From positions 620,001 to 684,000 of the forward strand of contig NZ_JAALXT010000004.1 in assembly GCF_011634775.1 (NCBI RefSeq): 64,000 nt of DNA. Direction: 5' to 3'. Positions 44,183 to 52,963 of the stretch are shown piece after piece (within the stretch, counting starts at the first letter, position 1; each line of letters starts with the position of its first letter). The notes under the pieces are model-generated. The model had not been told where the DNA came from and made no database searches. It worked only from the letters and a program-made list of their open reading frames with translations. This stretch comes from Thalassoroseus pseudoceratinae. Its GTDB lineage: Bacteria > Planctomycetota > Planctomycetia > Planctomycetales > Planctomycetaceae. Both the position numbers and the translations under genes were made by a program.

Positions 44183-45214
44183 TCAAGAACCAAGGTACCG
44201 AGCGTAGAGTCCGCGTGCGACCGCGGGATCTTCCGTGCCCTGAATGATCGCGCGACCGTCCCGAAAAACGGTAATTTCGTAGTCGGGGTCGCTCAGCGTG
44301 AGACGCAACAGAAATTTGTTGGCAGTCACTGGGCCAAGCCCTTTCAGTTTTTCAGCCAACCGTTCAAAGTCCGGTTTGTTGGTGTTCGGCGGGGAGACTT
44401 GAACCGAGTTCCGTCCGCAAAGGATCGTGCTCTCGGCTCCCTGTTTTCCCTCGAGCCAATCTCGTTTTCCTTCGTGACAAGCGGGGCAATTCGACTGTTC
44501 GCGAAGGTTGGCGACATTCATCTGTCGCAAAGTGCCATCCCAGACGTCAACGATGGTCAGCTTCGGTTCGACCGCATCCCGTCCGCCAGCGAGAATTTTC
44601 ATCGCCGTCACCGCTTCGAGCGATGCCACAACATTCACCGCCGGCCCGAGCACACCCGCAGTGTCGCAAGTTTCCGTGGTTCCTGGTGCGGGGACCGATT
44701 CGATTAAGCACCGCAGGCACCCGGTCTCGCCAGGGAAAATCGGCATGGTCTGTCCGTGACTGCCAATAACGCCCGCATAGACCCAAGGCAACCCGGTGGC
44801 GTGCGAAGCATCGTTGATCAGAAATCGAACTTCAAAATTGTCCGTGCCATCGAGAATCAAATCGACATCGCTGGCAAACTGCAAAATGTTTGTGTGATCG
44901 ATATCCGCGACAATCCCCTGCACGTCCACATCGCGATTGATCCGACGCAATTTCCGCTCCGCCGCCACCGCCTTGGGAAGTTGCTGCGCGATATCATCCT
45001 CGTCGAACAGCACCTGTCGTTGAAGATTACTTAATTCGACGAAATCCCGATCAACGAGACGAACACTACCGACACCCGCACGGACAAGCGATTCAGACAG
45101 AACACTCCCTAAAGCGCCGCAGCCACAAATCAAGACCCGACTCCGAACAAGCGCTGCCTGCCCCTGCTCTCCCAACCCGGTGAACAAAGTCTGCTTGTGG
45201 TAGCGATTATGCAT
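44183..45214 (-). CDS. MoeB/ThiF/HesA-family E1-like adenylyltransferase
   Basis: These enzymes adenylate the C-terminal Gly-Gly of a sulfur-carrier protein (MoaD or ThiS) using ATP. The 343-residue protein starts at ATG 45214 (MHNRYHKQTLFTGLGEQG), near the usual family start; upstream open codons lack a start signal. The nucleotide loop is CGCGALGSVLSESL, then RDFVELSNLQRQVL and DLILDGTDNFEVRFLIND. Four zinc ligands are in CLRC and CPAC. A C-terminal tail (LTLSDPDYEITVFRDGRAII; ARGLYARYLG) is common in the family. There is no rhodanese domain. Whether it serves molybdopterin or thiamine synthesis cannot be told; no moaD or thiS is adjacent. Confidence 0.9.
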   Translation of the reverse strand: MHNRYHKQTLFTGLGEQGQAALVRSRVLICGCGALGSVLSESLVRAGVGSVRLVDRDFVELSNLQRQVLFDEDDIAQQLPKAVAAERKLRRINRDVDVQGIVADIDHTNILQFASDVDLILDGTDNFEVRFLINDASHATGLPWVYAGVIGSHGQTMPIFPGETGCLRCLIESVPAPGTTETCDTAGVLGPAVNVVASLEAVTAMKILAGGRDAVEPKLTIVDVWDGTLRQMNVANLREQSNCPACHEGKRDWLEGKQGAESTILCGRNSVQVSPPNTNKPDFERLAEKLKGLGPVTANKFLLRLTLSDPDYEITVFRDGRAIIQGTEDPAVARGLYARYLGS

Positions 45215-45367
45215 TGAAGTCTGAGTTGGCGGCACGATTGCGTCTGACTTTCCAACGAACATCTTAACTTGCAGGTTCTTGCTGCAGTCATAGCGGGTTC
45301 GAATTCGACTTTCAATCTGTGGGTACTTATCCGTTGAACGCAAGTTTATTGTGCAGCACTGCCCACG

Positions 45368-45547
45368 ATGCCTACACTCACCACCGCCAACATATCAGCA
45401 GTTTTTGAAATATCTTCAAAAAATACTGGCGAAATTGAACAGCGGGCAGTACGATCGAATCCATCAAGCAGACGGCATACGATTTGCGTTTTTCTAAAAT
45501 CGGATGATCTATCCGATGCAATCAGTGCCAACGTAATCCTTTTTTGA
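45368..45547 (+). CDS. Possible 59-residue ORF
   Basis: ATG 45368 opens a frame (MPTLTTANISAVFEISSKN...) ending in TGA at 45545-45547, in the 402-bp gap between the MoeB-like gene and the DUF1559 gene. There is no clear ribosome binding site and no recognisable motif. It may be a chance frame; the composition is only mildly protein-like. Nothing else is visible in this gap. Confidence 0.2.
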   Translation: MPTLTTANISAVFEISSKNTGEIEQRAVRSNPSSRRHTICVFLKSDDLSDAISANVILF

Positions 45548-45616
45548 ATGGCATTCGTCCTTCATCGTTTTCGGAATCAATTCCAATTTCACTTCCTTAC
45601 TCTCTAGGAGCAAAGC

Positions 45617-46528
45617 ATGCGTAGGTTACGTTCTGGGTTTACGCTTATCGAATTACTCGTCGTAATTGCCATCATTGCAATTCTCATCGCACTCTTGTTA
45701 CCTGCGGTGCAACAAGCGCGAGAAGCCGCCCGGCGAACACAGTGTAAGAACAACCTCAAGCAACTGGGTTTGGCTCTCCACAATTACCATGACACCCATC
45801 GAATTTTCCCACCGTCCGCGATGAACCCAGGGGAATCGGGATCGGCTGCTTGGATTCCTTCCGGCCAAATCCGCAACCACACTGGCTATATGTTTATTCT
45901 GCCCTTCCTTGAGCAGAACAACCTACACGAGCAAATTGACTTCGGCCGGGCAACCGGGCAAGCGGACTGGGAGAGCGTTGGTGGCGGTGAATATCAGCCT
46001 GTCACCGAACAGAAAGTCGCCGTCTTTCAGTGTCCATCGGATACCGACTTCGATAACCCGCACAACTACACGACCCAGAATATGTATACCGCACAAAATG
46101 CCTATCGTGCGAGCTACGGTTTCGTCTCTTGGACGACCGAATACAGCATGAACAAGTACAAGATCACATCTGGTGCTGAGTCGGCTTTTGGTTTCAACGG
46201 TGCTGCTCGAATTGCAGACTTGGCTGATGGTACGACCAACACGCTTTTGATGATCGAAACGCCATTGCGAAAAACAAGTACGTCATACGGGCCGTACTGG
46301 AACATGTACACTCACACGCACGTTATCGTTCCAAGCTACGGGATCAACAAACCGTATTCCGCAACCAACCCACTCCAATATGCTTGGCGAGCCGGAAGTG
46401 CGCATCCCGGTGGATGTCAGGCGTTGCTGGGCGATGGCTCAACAGTCTTTCTCAGCGAAAACATGGATCAAACAACCCTCAACAGTATGGTTTCCATCGC
46501 TAAGGGTGAAGTCATTAGCAACAACTAA
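45617..46528 (+). CDS. DUF1559 prepilin-like protein
   Basis: This 303-residue protein has a type IV prepilin leader: RRLRSGFTLIELLVVIAII, with cleavage expected between Gly7 and Phe8 and the conserved Glu5 of the mature protein. After the helix come QQAREAARRTQCKNNLKQLGLALHNYHD and the DUF1559 beta-rich head (FQCPSDTDFDN; AWRAGSAHPGGCQALLGDGSTVFLSENMD). Dozens of paralogues are typical in planctomycete genomes. AGGAG lies 8 nt before the ATG. A prepilin peptidase and assembly system must be encoded elsewhere. A small lipoprotein gene follows, the common arrangement. Confidence 0.95.
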   Translation: MRRLRSGFTLIELLVVIAIIAILIALLLPAVQQAREAARRTQCKNNLKQLGLALHNYHDTHRIFPPSAMNPGESGSAAWIPSGQIRNHTGYMFILPFLEQNNLHEQIDFGRATGQADWESVGGGEYQPVTEQKVAVFQCPSDTDFDNPHNYTTQNMYTAQNAYRASYGFVSWTTEYSMNKYKITSGAESAFGFNGAARIADLADGTTNTLLMIETPLRKTSTSYGPYWNMYTHTHVIVPSYGINKPYSATNPLQYAWRAGSAHPGGCQALLGDGSTVFLSENMDQTTLNSMVSIAKGEVISNN

Positions 46529-46641
46529 TCGGCATCGCAATCTCTAGCGTAGGCCAGTCCAAACACGCGACCGAGTATGAAACTAAGACAAGACATCTTA
46601 GTGAATGCCGTTTGAAACCAACGTCCAATCGTTTGACTCAA

Positions 46642-46709
46642 TCGGGGAAGTTGTCGCACTCTTTGTCTGCTCGTCTTCGACGGCTGACCTGACTAGGAGG
46701 CTTCCCCGA
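46642..46709 (+). other. Long-range inverted repeat between DUF1559 and lipoprotein genes
   Basis: TCGGGGAAG (46642-46650) and CTTCCCCGA (46701-46709) can form a 9-bp stem enclosing 50 nt. AGGAGG lies directly before the right arm but has no start codon after it. The TATTTT that follows makes it a weak candidate terminator for the DUF1559 gene. Confidence 0.4.
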
Positions 46710-46773
46710 CTATTTTGCCGGATCCTTATCAATACAACCGCAGCAAAAATATAGTTTGTGGAGCCTCAGAAGA

Positions 46774-47193
46774 ATGCCGCTCAGGACTAAGATGCGTTTT
46801 TTTGTTTCGATGGCGATGTTGCTGTCGATGACACTCGTTCTCAATGGATGCGGAGGGGGAGCCTCGGATGTGCCTGACGTGTATCCCGTGTCAGGTCTTC
46901 TCAAAGTCAATGGACAACCCGTTGCCGACGTGCAGGTGACATTCCAACCAGACTCAGGGCCAATGTCTGTTGGAGTCACTGACGAAGAGGGCAAGTTCGA
47001 GTTGCTACTTAACGCTGATACAATGGGTGCTGTCGCCGGTCAACACACCGTCAGCTTTAGCAAACGCGGTGGTCCCGCAGGCACGGATGAACTCATCCCG
47101 CCGCAGTTCGGAACTCATAGCCAACTCAAAGAAACCGTGTCCGCTGATGGAGAAAACGAATTCGAGTACGAAATCTCCGCTGAAAAGCTCTGA
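46774..47193 (+). CDS. Small lipoprotein with transthyretin/carboxypeptidase-regulatory-like domain
   Basis: This protein of 139 residues starts at ATG 46774, with GGAG 10 nt upstream. It has a lipoprotein signal ending LVLNGC (Cys26), then a beta-sandwich domain (YPVSGLLKVNGQPVADVQVTFQPDSG; GVTDEEGKFEL; AGQHTVSFSKRGG) of the carboxypeptidase regulatory-like/transthyretin type. Such lipoproteins commonly follow DUF1559 genes in planctomycetes, so a shared envelope role is inferred. A strong terminator lies downstream. Confidence 0.85.
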   Translation: MPLRTKMRFFVSMAMLLSMTLVLNGCGGGASDVPDVYPVSGLLKVNGQPVADVQVTFQPDSGPMSVGVTDEEGKFELLLNADTMGAVAGQHTVSFSKRGGPAGTDELIPPQFGTHSQLKETVSADGENEFEYEISAEKL

Positions 47194-47262
47194 GTGAGAA
47201 ATTCAAAGTCCTGATTACCCCAAGGCGACACGTATCAGTCGATACTCAAGCCGCAACATATG

Positions 47263-47300
47263 AAAAGAACTTCGACGAACTATCGTCGAAGTTCTTTTTC
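47263..47300. terminator. Bidirectional rho-independent terminator
   Basis: AAAAGAACTTCGACG (47263-47277) pairs perfectly with CGTCGAAGTTCTTTT (47284-47298) over a 6-nt loop. Five T on the plus side and the A-run on the other allow termination of the lipoprotein gene and of the convergent DAHP synthase gene. Confidence 0.9.
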
Positions 47301-47339
47301 ATTTCGAATGGGACTGTCAGACGAACCTTGACCCAGACT

Positions 47340-48398
47340 TCAAACGTTCGCCGTTTCCGTGGCTAGTTCTTCGTAAGCGGCAGTGATGATGTCGGCTGTT
47401 TCATCCCAACCGATGCAGCCATCGGTGATCGAAACACCATACTCGAGTTTCGCGGGGTCATTGAGCTTCTGATTCCCGGCGTGCAGATTACTCTCAAGCA
47501 TCATGCCGATCACGGTGTCGTTGCCGCCAATTCTTTGTGCCAGCACGTCTCGCCAGACATCACCTTGCTTGCGGTAATCTTTGTTGGAATTTGCGTGACT
47601 ACAATCGACCATGAACCGTGAAGGCAAGTTGGCTGCCGCGAGTCGTTCGGTGGCATCTTGGAGATGCTTGGCTGAGTAGTTTGGGCCCGATCGCCCCCCT
47701 CGCAGAATCAAATGGCCGTCTGGGTTGCCGGTTGTTTGCACGATGCAGGTTTTTCCCTCCGCGTCGATGCCCAGAAACGAGTGTTCCGCACGGGCCGCCC
47801 TCATGGCATTAATGGCCACGTCCAGATCGCCGTCGGTACCGTTCTTGTAACCGACTGGCATAGACAGCCCGCTGGCCATCTGGCGATGCGTGGGGGACTC
47901 TGTCGTGCGTGCGCCGATCGAAGCCAACGAAACCAAGTCGGCAATGTACTGCGGGGTGATTGGTTCGAGCATTTCCGTCGCCGCGGGCAATCCGAGCTTG
48001 GCGATTTCGAGAAGAATCTCACGGGCGCGGCGGAGACCAAGACCGATGTCGAAAGTGTCGTTGAGATGCGGATCGTTAATCAACCCCTTCCAACCGACCG
48101 TGGTTCGCGGTTTCTCAAAGTAGACCCGCATGACCAGCAACATTCGGTCGGCAACCTCGTCCGAAAGTTTCTTCAGACGCCGGGCGTATTCCAATCCGGA
48201 CTCACGATTGTGGATCGAACACGGTCCGACCACCACAATCAAACGGCGATCTTCCCCCGCGAGGATTTGCTTGATACTTGCACGAGCCGTATCCACGCCA
48301 TCATAGAGTTTTTCGCTTGCGGGAAGTTCGGTCTTCAGATCGTTCGGCGAAACAAGCGGCACGGTGTCTCGAACGTGTAAGTCTTGGGTCTCTGGCAT
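47340..48398 (-). CDS. 3-deoxy-7-phosphoheptulonate synthase, class I
   Basis: The enzyme condenses phosphoenolpyruvate and erythrose 4-phosphate to DAHP, the first step of the shikimate pathway. The 352-residue protein shows the E. coli AroG/AroF/AroH type: LIVVVGPCSIHN, RVYFEKPRTTVGWKGLINDP, SIGARTTESPTHRQMASGLS, PVGYKNGTDG, VDCSHANSNKDYRKQ and GWDETADIITAAYEEL. ATG 48398 is chosen over an upstream TTG. Feedback specificity (Phe, Tyr or Trp) cannot be read from sequence alone. aroB, the next step, is at 19793-20923. Confidence 0.95.
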   Translation of the reverse strand: MPETQDLHVRDTVPLVSPNDLKTELPASEKLYDGVDTARASIKQILAGEDRRLIVVVGPCSIHNRESGLEYARRLKKLSDEVADRMLLVMRVYFEKPRTTVGWKGLINDPHLNDTFDIGLGLRRAREILLEIAKLGLPAATEMLEPITPQYIADLVSLASIGARTTESPTHRQMASGLSMPVGYKNGTDGDLDVAINAMRAARAEHSFLGIDAEGKTCIVQTTGNPDGHLILRGGRSGPNYSAKHLQDATERLAAANLPSRFMVDCSHANSNKDYRKQGDVWRDVLAQRIGGNDTVIGMMLESNLHAGNQKLNDPAKLEYGVSITDGCIGWDETADIITAAYEELATETANV

Positions 48399-48699
48399 GA
48401 TCAATTGAACTATCAAAACGCGAACGGGCAGAATCCATAACGGCGACGATCATCCCGACGCATTTTCAGCGGTGGATGTTCGCGTTTATCTTAGACTGTT
48501 CTTGTGACCTTGCAAAAGGGAGAGAAGCGTGCGATCTTACAATTCTTCCTGCAAACCCAGCCGGAAGGTCTTGAAAAGACCGAATCACTTCACCGACTTT
48601 TGGGACCATACCCCCCAGCAAAGGCCCATGTTTGACCGATTGTCACATAACATGACCAGCCTACCAGACTTGCGTAACTCGATGGGATAACCGATTTCG
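48399..48699. other. Intergenic region, about 300 bp
   Basis: This is a divergent gap. A short hairpin GGTCTT/AAGACC lies at 48567-48581. I see no gene or RNA. It should hold the promoters of the DAHP synthase gene and of the 48700 gene. Confidence 0.4.
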
Positions 48700-49056
48700 A
48701 TGGCCCGCTGCGACGAAGGCTACCTCTGTGACGTGTGCGGTGATGAAGTCAAAAACATCATCGAAAGCGATCTGTACCTTCGTTACGTGCTTGGTGAAAT
48801 CGATTCACGGTCACTTCTTTCGGGCGCGGAACGACACATCCGCTGCAACCCGACACAGGCCCAATTCATCGTTGACGAAGCTTTCAAACCGGTCGTGGTA
48901 TCCGGCCCATTTTCCAAGACGGAGTTGGATGCGGAGTCCGTGCGGGAGCGAGAGGAGTTCGTTACACGCGGCTGGCGACGACTGCGAGAAGTTCACCGTC
49001 TCGGGTTGCCGATCAGCGAATATCCGTTGGCAAAAGCCGATCGAAAGCCAAGCTGA
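48700..49056 (+). CDS. Hypothetical protein with Cys pair, 118 residues
   Basis: The N-terminus has cysteines Cys4, Cys10 and Cys13 (CDEGYLCDVCGDEV) and a further Cys49 in HIRCNPTQAQ, which could bind zinc. The rest is soluble and mostly helical (NIIESDLYLRYVLGEI; REREEFVTRGWRRLREVHRLG). It is a well-formed gene 68 bp upstream of the K+ channel gene on the same strand. I do not recognise the family. Confidence 0.7.
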   Translation: MARCDEGYLCDVCGDEVKNIIESDLYLRYVLGEIDSRSLLSGAERHIRCNPTQAQFIVDEAFKPVVVSGPFSKTELDAESVREREEFVTRGWRRLREVHRLGLPISEYPLAKADRKPS

Positions 49057-49124
49057 TGAACCTGTGGAAAGCTGCCCCTGTATTCTATTCCCGAAGCGTC
49101 GGCTGAGCACGAGTATCGACAGTA

Positions 49125-50174
49125 ATGAATCGCCCCCTACGTGCCGATCGTCGGATACACCGATTCCGCCCTCAGCGGTCGCGTTTTTCCTCGGGGATTT
49201 TCACAGTTGCTGCGTTGTTGTTCCTGCTCACGCTGGCAGGAACGGTTGGGCTGAAGACCGTCGTCAACGATGCCACGTGGTTCGACTGTTTCTACATGGC
49301 GATCATCACCCTGACGACCGTCGGGTTCGCCGAGACCGTGGAACTGGGCCAAGCCGGCCGGTTGTTTATTGTCGGGTATTTGATCGTCGGTATCGGTGTG
49401 TTCACGTATTGCGCGTCGCAAATTGGCAGCTGGATTGTCAACGTTCAAATGGGACGCTTGCTCGAAAGGCGGAGGATGGAACGCGAATTGGCAAATTTGA
49501 GAGATCATTACATTATCTGTGGCCTCGGAAGAATGGGCGAGATCATCGCCTGGAAACTCGACCAACGTGGTTTGCCGTTCGTCGTCGTTGATATCAACGA
49601 GGATGTGCTCGATTCGACCTGCACCGAAAACGGTTGGCTCTTCGTGTTGGGTGATGCCACGGATGATGAAGTACTGCAGAAAGCCGGCATCGAACACGCC
49701 GCTGCATTGACCACGGTTTTGCCGACCGATGCGGATAACGTCTACGTTACGTTGTCTGCACGAATGAACTCCGCAAAGATCCAGATCATCGCCCGATCAA
49801 GCACCGAAAAGGCCGTTCAAAAATTGGAGCGAGCTGGAGCCAATCGCGTGGTGAGTCCCTTCACGACCGGTGCGATGAAAATTGCTCGGTTCATGCTGAA
49901 TCCGGCGATCGAAGACTTCTTGGAAGTCGCCGACCACCACGGGAACGAACTGGAACTCGCCGACGTACAGATTGACGAGACCAGCCCGTATGTCGGTCAA
50001 CGACTGATGGAAACGGACCTCCGCGAACGAGGAGTTATGATCGTGGGAATCCGTCGTGCGAGTGGGGAACGATTGATGCCCCCGCCCGGCACCGCAGCGA
50101 TACAAGCCGGGGATAGTCTCTTCGCGTTCGGCAGCAATCAGGCTATTAGCCGACTCGTTGAAAGAGACGACTAA
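49125..50174 (+). CDS. Two-helix potassium channel with RCK (TrkA) domain
   Basis: This 349-residue protein has two transmembrane helices (about 25-43 and 78-100) around a pore loop. A TrkA-N Rossmann domain follows (YIICGLGRMGEIIAWKLDQRG, GxGxxG at about 133-138), then a TrkA-C domain (ADVQIDETSPYVGQRLMETDL). It is a ligand-gated K+ channel subunit that would form a tetramer with an octameric RCK ring. The selectivity filter reads TLTTVGFAE (about 62-70), where Gly-Tyr-Gly or Gly-Phe-Gly is usual, so an Ala replaces the second Gly. K+ selectivity is therefore uncertain. The start is ATG 49125. Confidence 0.9.
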   Translation: MNRPLRADRRIHRFRPQRSRFSSGIFTVAALLFLLTLAGTVGLKTVVNDATWFDCFYMAIITLTTVGFAETVELGQAGRLFIVGYLIVGIGVFTYCASQIGSWIVNVQMGRLLERRRMERELANLRDHYIICGLGRMGEIIAWKLDQRGLPFVVVDINEDVLDSTCTENGWLFVLGDATDDEVLQKAGIEHAAALTTVLPTDADNVYVTLSARMNSAKIQIIARSSTEKAVQKLERAGANRVVSPFTTGAMKIARFMLNPAIEDFLEVADHHGNELELADVQIDETSPYVGQRLMETDLRERGVMIVGIRRASGERLMPPPGTAAIQAGDSLFAFGSNQAISRLVERDD

Positions 50175-50252
50175 GCCGTATCACCACGTTCTGTGTCTGT
50201 GCGATCACAGCACAGACCTGCGAGAATCTATCGTCGCATACAGGCGAGCCAT

Positions 50253-51050
50253 TCACCGTTTGCGAAGAACGTACATCACATCTTCGCTGTCGGGTCCGAT
50301 GGTGACCGGGCGTTTCAAGTCGTACGTAAAGTCGTAGGTATCAAGAATCTCCCAACATCCGGCATCGTCGATCAACTTCTGCATCTGCTTGGCAGAGTAA
50401 GTCCGAAAGATGGTTTCATCTTGAATTTGAAACTGTCGGGTCGGTGTGTAGATATCGAACGTCATTCCGATCCGCTCTTCGCGTTTCTTTTCGTCGATAC
50501 CTTTTGACCACAGATACGAATTCACCGCCAGATGCCCACGTCGGGCAGACCAGGCTTCATCGGAAATCGCTTCGCCTTCGCTCGGCTTGAGATGCAACCC
50601 CAGCAAATACAGCCCGCCCTTTCGCAACACATCCCCGACGCAACGCAGATGATTCCGAGCTTCCTTTTCACTGAGGAGATGGCGGAAACTATTGATCGGA
50701 TTGAAAGCCGCGTGGAATAGCGATCGCGTTCCAAAATCGCGAAGACGGAAGTCACTCATATCCCCAACAATGGCGGGAGGAGCGTAGCCGTTACGGACGA
50801 ACCGCGCGTTGCAGAACTCGACGGCCTTCTCGTTCAAATCCAAGCCAGCGGTCTCGTAGCCTCGCCCTGCCAGACGGACAAGCAGTCGGCCAGTACCACA
50901 GGCCGGTTCGACCAAACGCTTGATTGGTCGGTTGCTGTATTTCTCGAAACACCCTAGCAGGAAGCGAAATTCCGCCGCCCAATCCGACCCAAAAACGAGG
51001 TCGTAATATTTGGGAAAGTCATAAAGGTTCTGCTGGATGACTTCCGGCAT
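50253..51050 (-). CDS. Class I SAM-dependent methyltransferase
   Basis: This 265-residue protein has the SAM-binding motif I RLVEPACGTGRLLVRLAGRG, an acidic motif GLDLNEKAVEFC, and an AIVGDMSDFRL segment. The N-terminus (YDFPKYYDLVFGSDW) is typical of the Methyltransf_25 type. The C-terminal half is beta-rich and has no recognised substrate domain. The substrate cannot be predicted. It is convergent with the K+ channel gene (78 bp) and stands upstream of a gene-poor region. Confidence 0.88.
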   Translation of the reverse strand: MPEVIQQNLYDFPKYYDLVFGSDWAAEFRFLLGCFEKYSNRPIKRLVEPACGTGRLLVRLAGRGYETAGLDLNEKAVEFCNARFVRNGYAPPAIVGDMSDFRLRDFGTRSLFHAAFNPINSFRHLLSEKEARNHLRCVGDVLRKGGLYLLGLHLKPSEGEAISDEAWSARRGHLAVNSYLWSKGIDEKKREERIGMTFDIYTPTRQFQIQDETIFRTYSAKQMQKLIDDAGCWEILDTYDFTYDLKRPVTIGPDSEDVMYVLRKR

Positions 51051-51749
51051 GCGAATTCTGTCGATCTGACCAGGTGATGACGAAACTCGTGGTCAAAGTC
51101 TGCCACGAGGCGAACAAGGTTGATCGTGATCGTAGCCAGTCGGTTCCATTTTGGAAACCATTGCTCGACATCTTCAAGAACGTCTCAAGCAAAATGCCTA
51201 TAGAAAAGCCTCTGACGGAGTCCGTTCCGCCGTACGAGGCAAATGGACGAAAACTGACGGGGGCCGTCGATCATCACCCATTCATTCAGCGCCATTCCAT
51301 GGCGTTCAGCATTCAATTTTCATGTAGACTCAACAAGATTGCGGAAGATATGCAGACCAATGGCATGTTCCGAACGATCAATGGTTTCGCATCACAGCTT
51401 GATAAGAAAGCGATCAGTTTTGGAGAGAACCCTCCCCGCTGGTCACGGATTTTGTGACCCAAAAAATACTGTACCTTCCTCGCACTCTGTCTTTGCTTAG
51501 AGAGAGATTTTCAAAGGATGTCGATCAAGTAGGAGTTGGATTGGCCAGCCGTCTGGATGTGCCTAACGTGTTGAAAACTGACCGTTGACCAACACTCTAC
51601 ATATCCCGATGAGCCAGTCAAGTAATTGGATTGAGGTGATACATCGAATGACCGAGTAGAATACGCGTAGGTTGTTATGCTGTCTCTAATTGGATCAATT
51701 TGAAGAAATTTTAACCCCTTCATGGAATGGGCAATTTGGAACAATTTGT
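51051..51749. other. Gene-poor region, about 700 bp
   Basis: I find no gene with coding character here. The plus frame at 51074-51457 and the minus frame at 51511-51753 lack motifs. The base composition is more A/T-rich than the neighbours. A small palindrome GGTCAC/GTGACC is at 51441-51459. Confidence 0.5.
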
Positions 51750-51753
51750 TCAC
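51511..51753 (-). CDS. Possible 80-residue ORF overlapping the glycosyltransferase stop
   Basis: Its GTG start overlaps the glycosyltransferase stop codon as GTGA, an arrangement typical of coupled genes. The protein (KLFQIAHSMKGLKFLQID...) has no motif, many Ser and Thr, and no clear structure. I rate it as probably a chance frame. Confidence 0.2.
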   Translation of the reverse strand: MNKLFQIAHSMKGLKFLQIDPIRDSITTYAYSTRSFDVSPQSNYLTGSSGYVECWSTVSFQHVRHIQTAGQSNSYLIDIL

Positions 51754-52880
51754 GATCCTGACACCAATTCATGGTAGAGACTGTCGTACCTTTTCGCGAA
51801 CTTCTCCCACGTAAACTCTTTCCGACACATATGTTGTGCCGCTTGCGCGATCTTGTCGGCTTCGTTTTGATCATTCAAAATTGACACCATCGCGGATTGG
51901 CAACCCGTTAGACATTCACTTTCGAACAGGCTTCCGGTGACGCCGGGATCAATTAGTTCGGTCACGCCGTCCACTGCCGATGCCACCACGGGCAGCCCGG
52001 CAGCTTGGGCTTCCAGAACGACGTTTGGCATCCCCTCCCAACGCGATGGCAACACCAACACAGTTGCCCGCTGCATCAACGCCGGAATGTCAGATCGGCT
52101 CCCTAAGAACTGCACACGATTCTGCAATCCGAAGGACAGCGTTTGGTTCCGTAATTCCGTATCGAGCGGTCCACTGCCGACGAACACAAGACGCGTATCG
52201 GGGAAATCGGACGCCAGACCCGCGAACGCTTTGAGAAGCAAGTCGGGATTTTTCTGCGGGTCGAGTCGGCCGACGAACAACAGCACTCGGGAATCCGCTG
52301 GGATGCCGACTTCGGAAAGATCAGCCGGACGTGCGGAGGCGAATCGCTCGGCATCAACGCCGTTGGGAATGGCGATCAGCTTTCGTGTTGGCAGGCCACC
52401 GACCTCGGCGGAGAAGTTCGCCACGCTTTGACTCACACACGCATGGTGTTCGACCAGAAAGTCAGTCCAACGGTCGAGGCGAAGACGGAGTCGACTGCGA
52501 CGTTCCGCCACCCGGATGCCGGAAACGACATGCGGCACACCGGCCAATCGAGCCGCCACTCGACCTGCCATGTTCGCGTGATACAACCAAGTTTGTAGAA
52601 TTTCTGGACGGAATCGGCGAAGTGATTTCACAAGCCGCCACAGGACTCGGAAGTCGGCTCGATGACGTACACCGAGACACTCGACATCAATCTCCGCGTC
52701 TCGCAACTCATTGACTAACTCCCCTTCCCCCGACAAACACAGCACAAGCGGCTGCCATTCCCGACGATCCAAACGCCGGACAAGCTGCACAAGTGCGTTC
52801 TCTGCCCCACCCCGATCCAGCTCGGTGATGCAGAATGCGATTCGACGGTGAGACGGCTCGGACGAAGAAACCTGGGACAT
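51750..52880 (-). CDS. Glycosyltransferase family 4 protein
   Basis: This 376-residue protein is a GT-B fold retaining glycosyltransferase. The N-terminal domain begins RRIAFCITELDRGGAENALVQ. The C-terminal domain has VLLFVGRLDPQKNPDLLLKA, LVFVGSGPLDTEL, VQFLGSRSDIPALMQRA and the EX7E motif in WEGMPNVVLEAQAAGLPVVAS. It transfers a sugar from a nucleotide-sugar donor, probably into a cell-surface polysaccharide or lipid-linked glycan. Acceptor unknown. It diverges from queA across 83 bp. Confidence 0.92.
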   Translation of the reverse strand: MSQVSSSEPSHRRIAFCITELDRGGAENALVQLVRRLDRREWQPLVLCLSGEGELVNELRDAEIDVECLGVRHRADFRVLWRLVKSLRRFRPEILQTWLYHANMAGRVAARLAGVPHVVSGIRVAERRSRLRLRLDRWTDFLVEHHACVSQSVANFSAEVGGLPTRKLIAIPNGVDAERFASARPADLSEVGIPADSRVLLFVGRLDPQKNPDLLLKAFAGLASDFPDTRLVFVGSGPLDTELRNQTLSFGLQNRVQFLGSRSDIPALMQRATVLVLPSRWEGMPNVVLEAQAAGLPVVASAVDGVTELIDPGVTGSLFESECLTGCQSAMVSILNDQNEADKIAQAAQHMCRKEFTWEKFAKRYDSLYHELVSGS

Positions 52881-52963
52881 GGGCCGATTCTAATGCTGTT
52901 TCGAGGAAGATTCAGTATACTGAGGCCAAGTTTCCTCCCAAGTTCTCCCCCACGCAACCGGCT

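Noticed and set aside
51074-51457. A 127-residue plus frame in the gene-poor region
   Set aside because: No motif, no hydrophobic segment and no ribosome binding site; retained only as part of the described gap.
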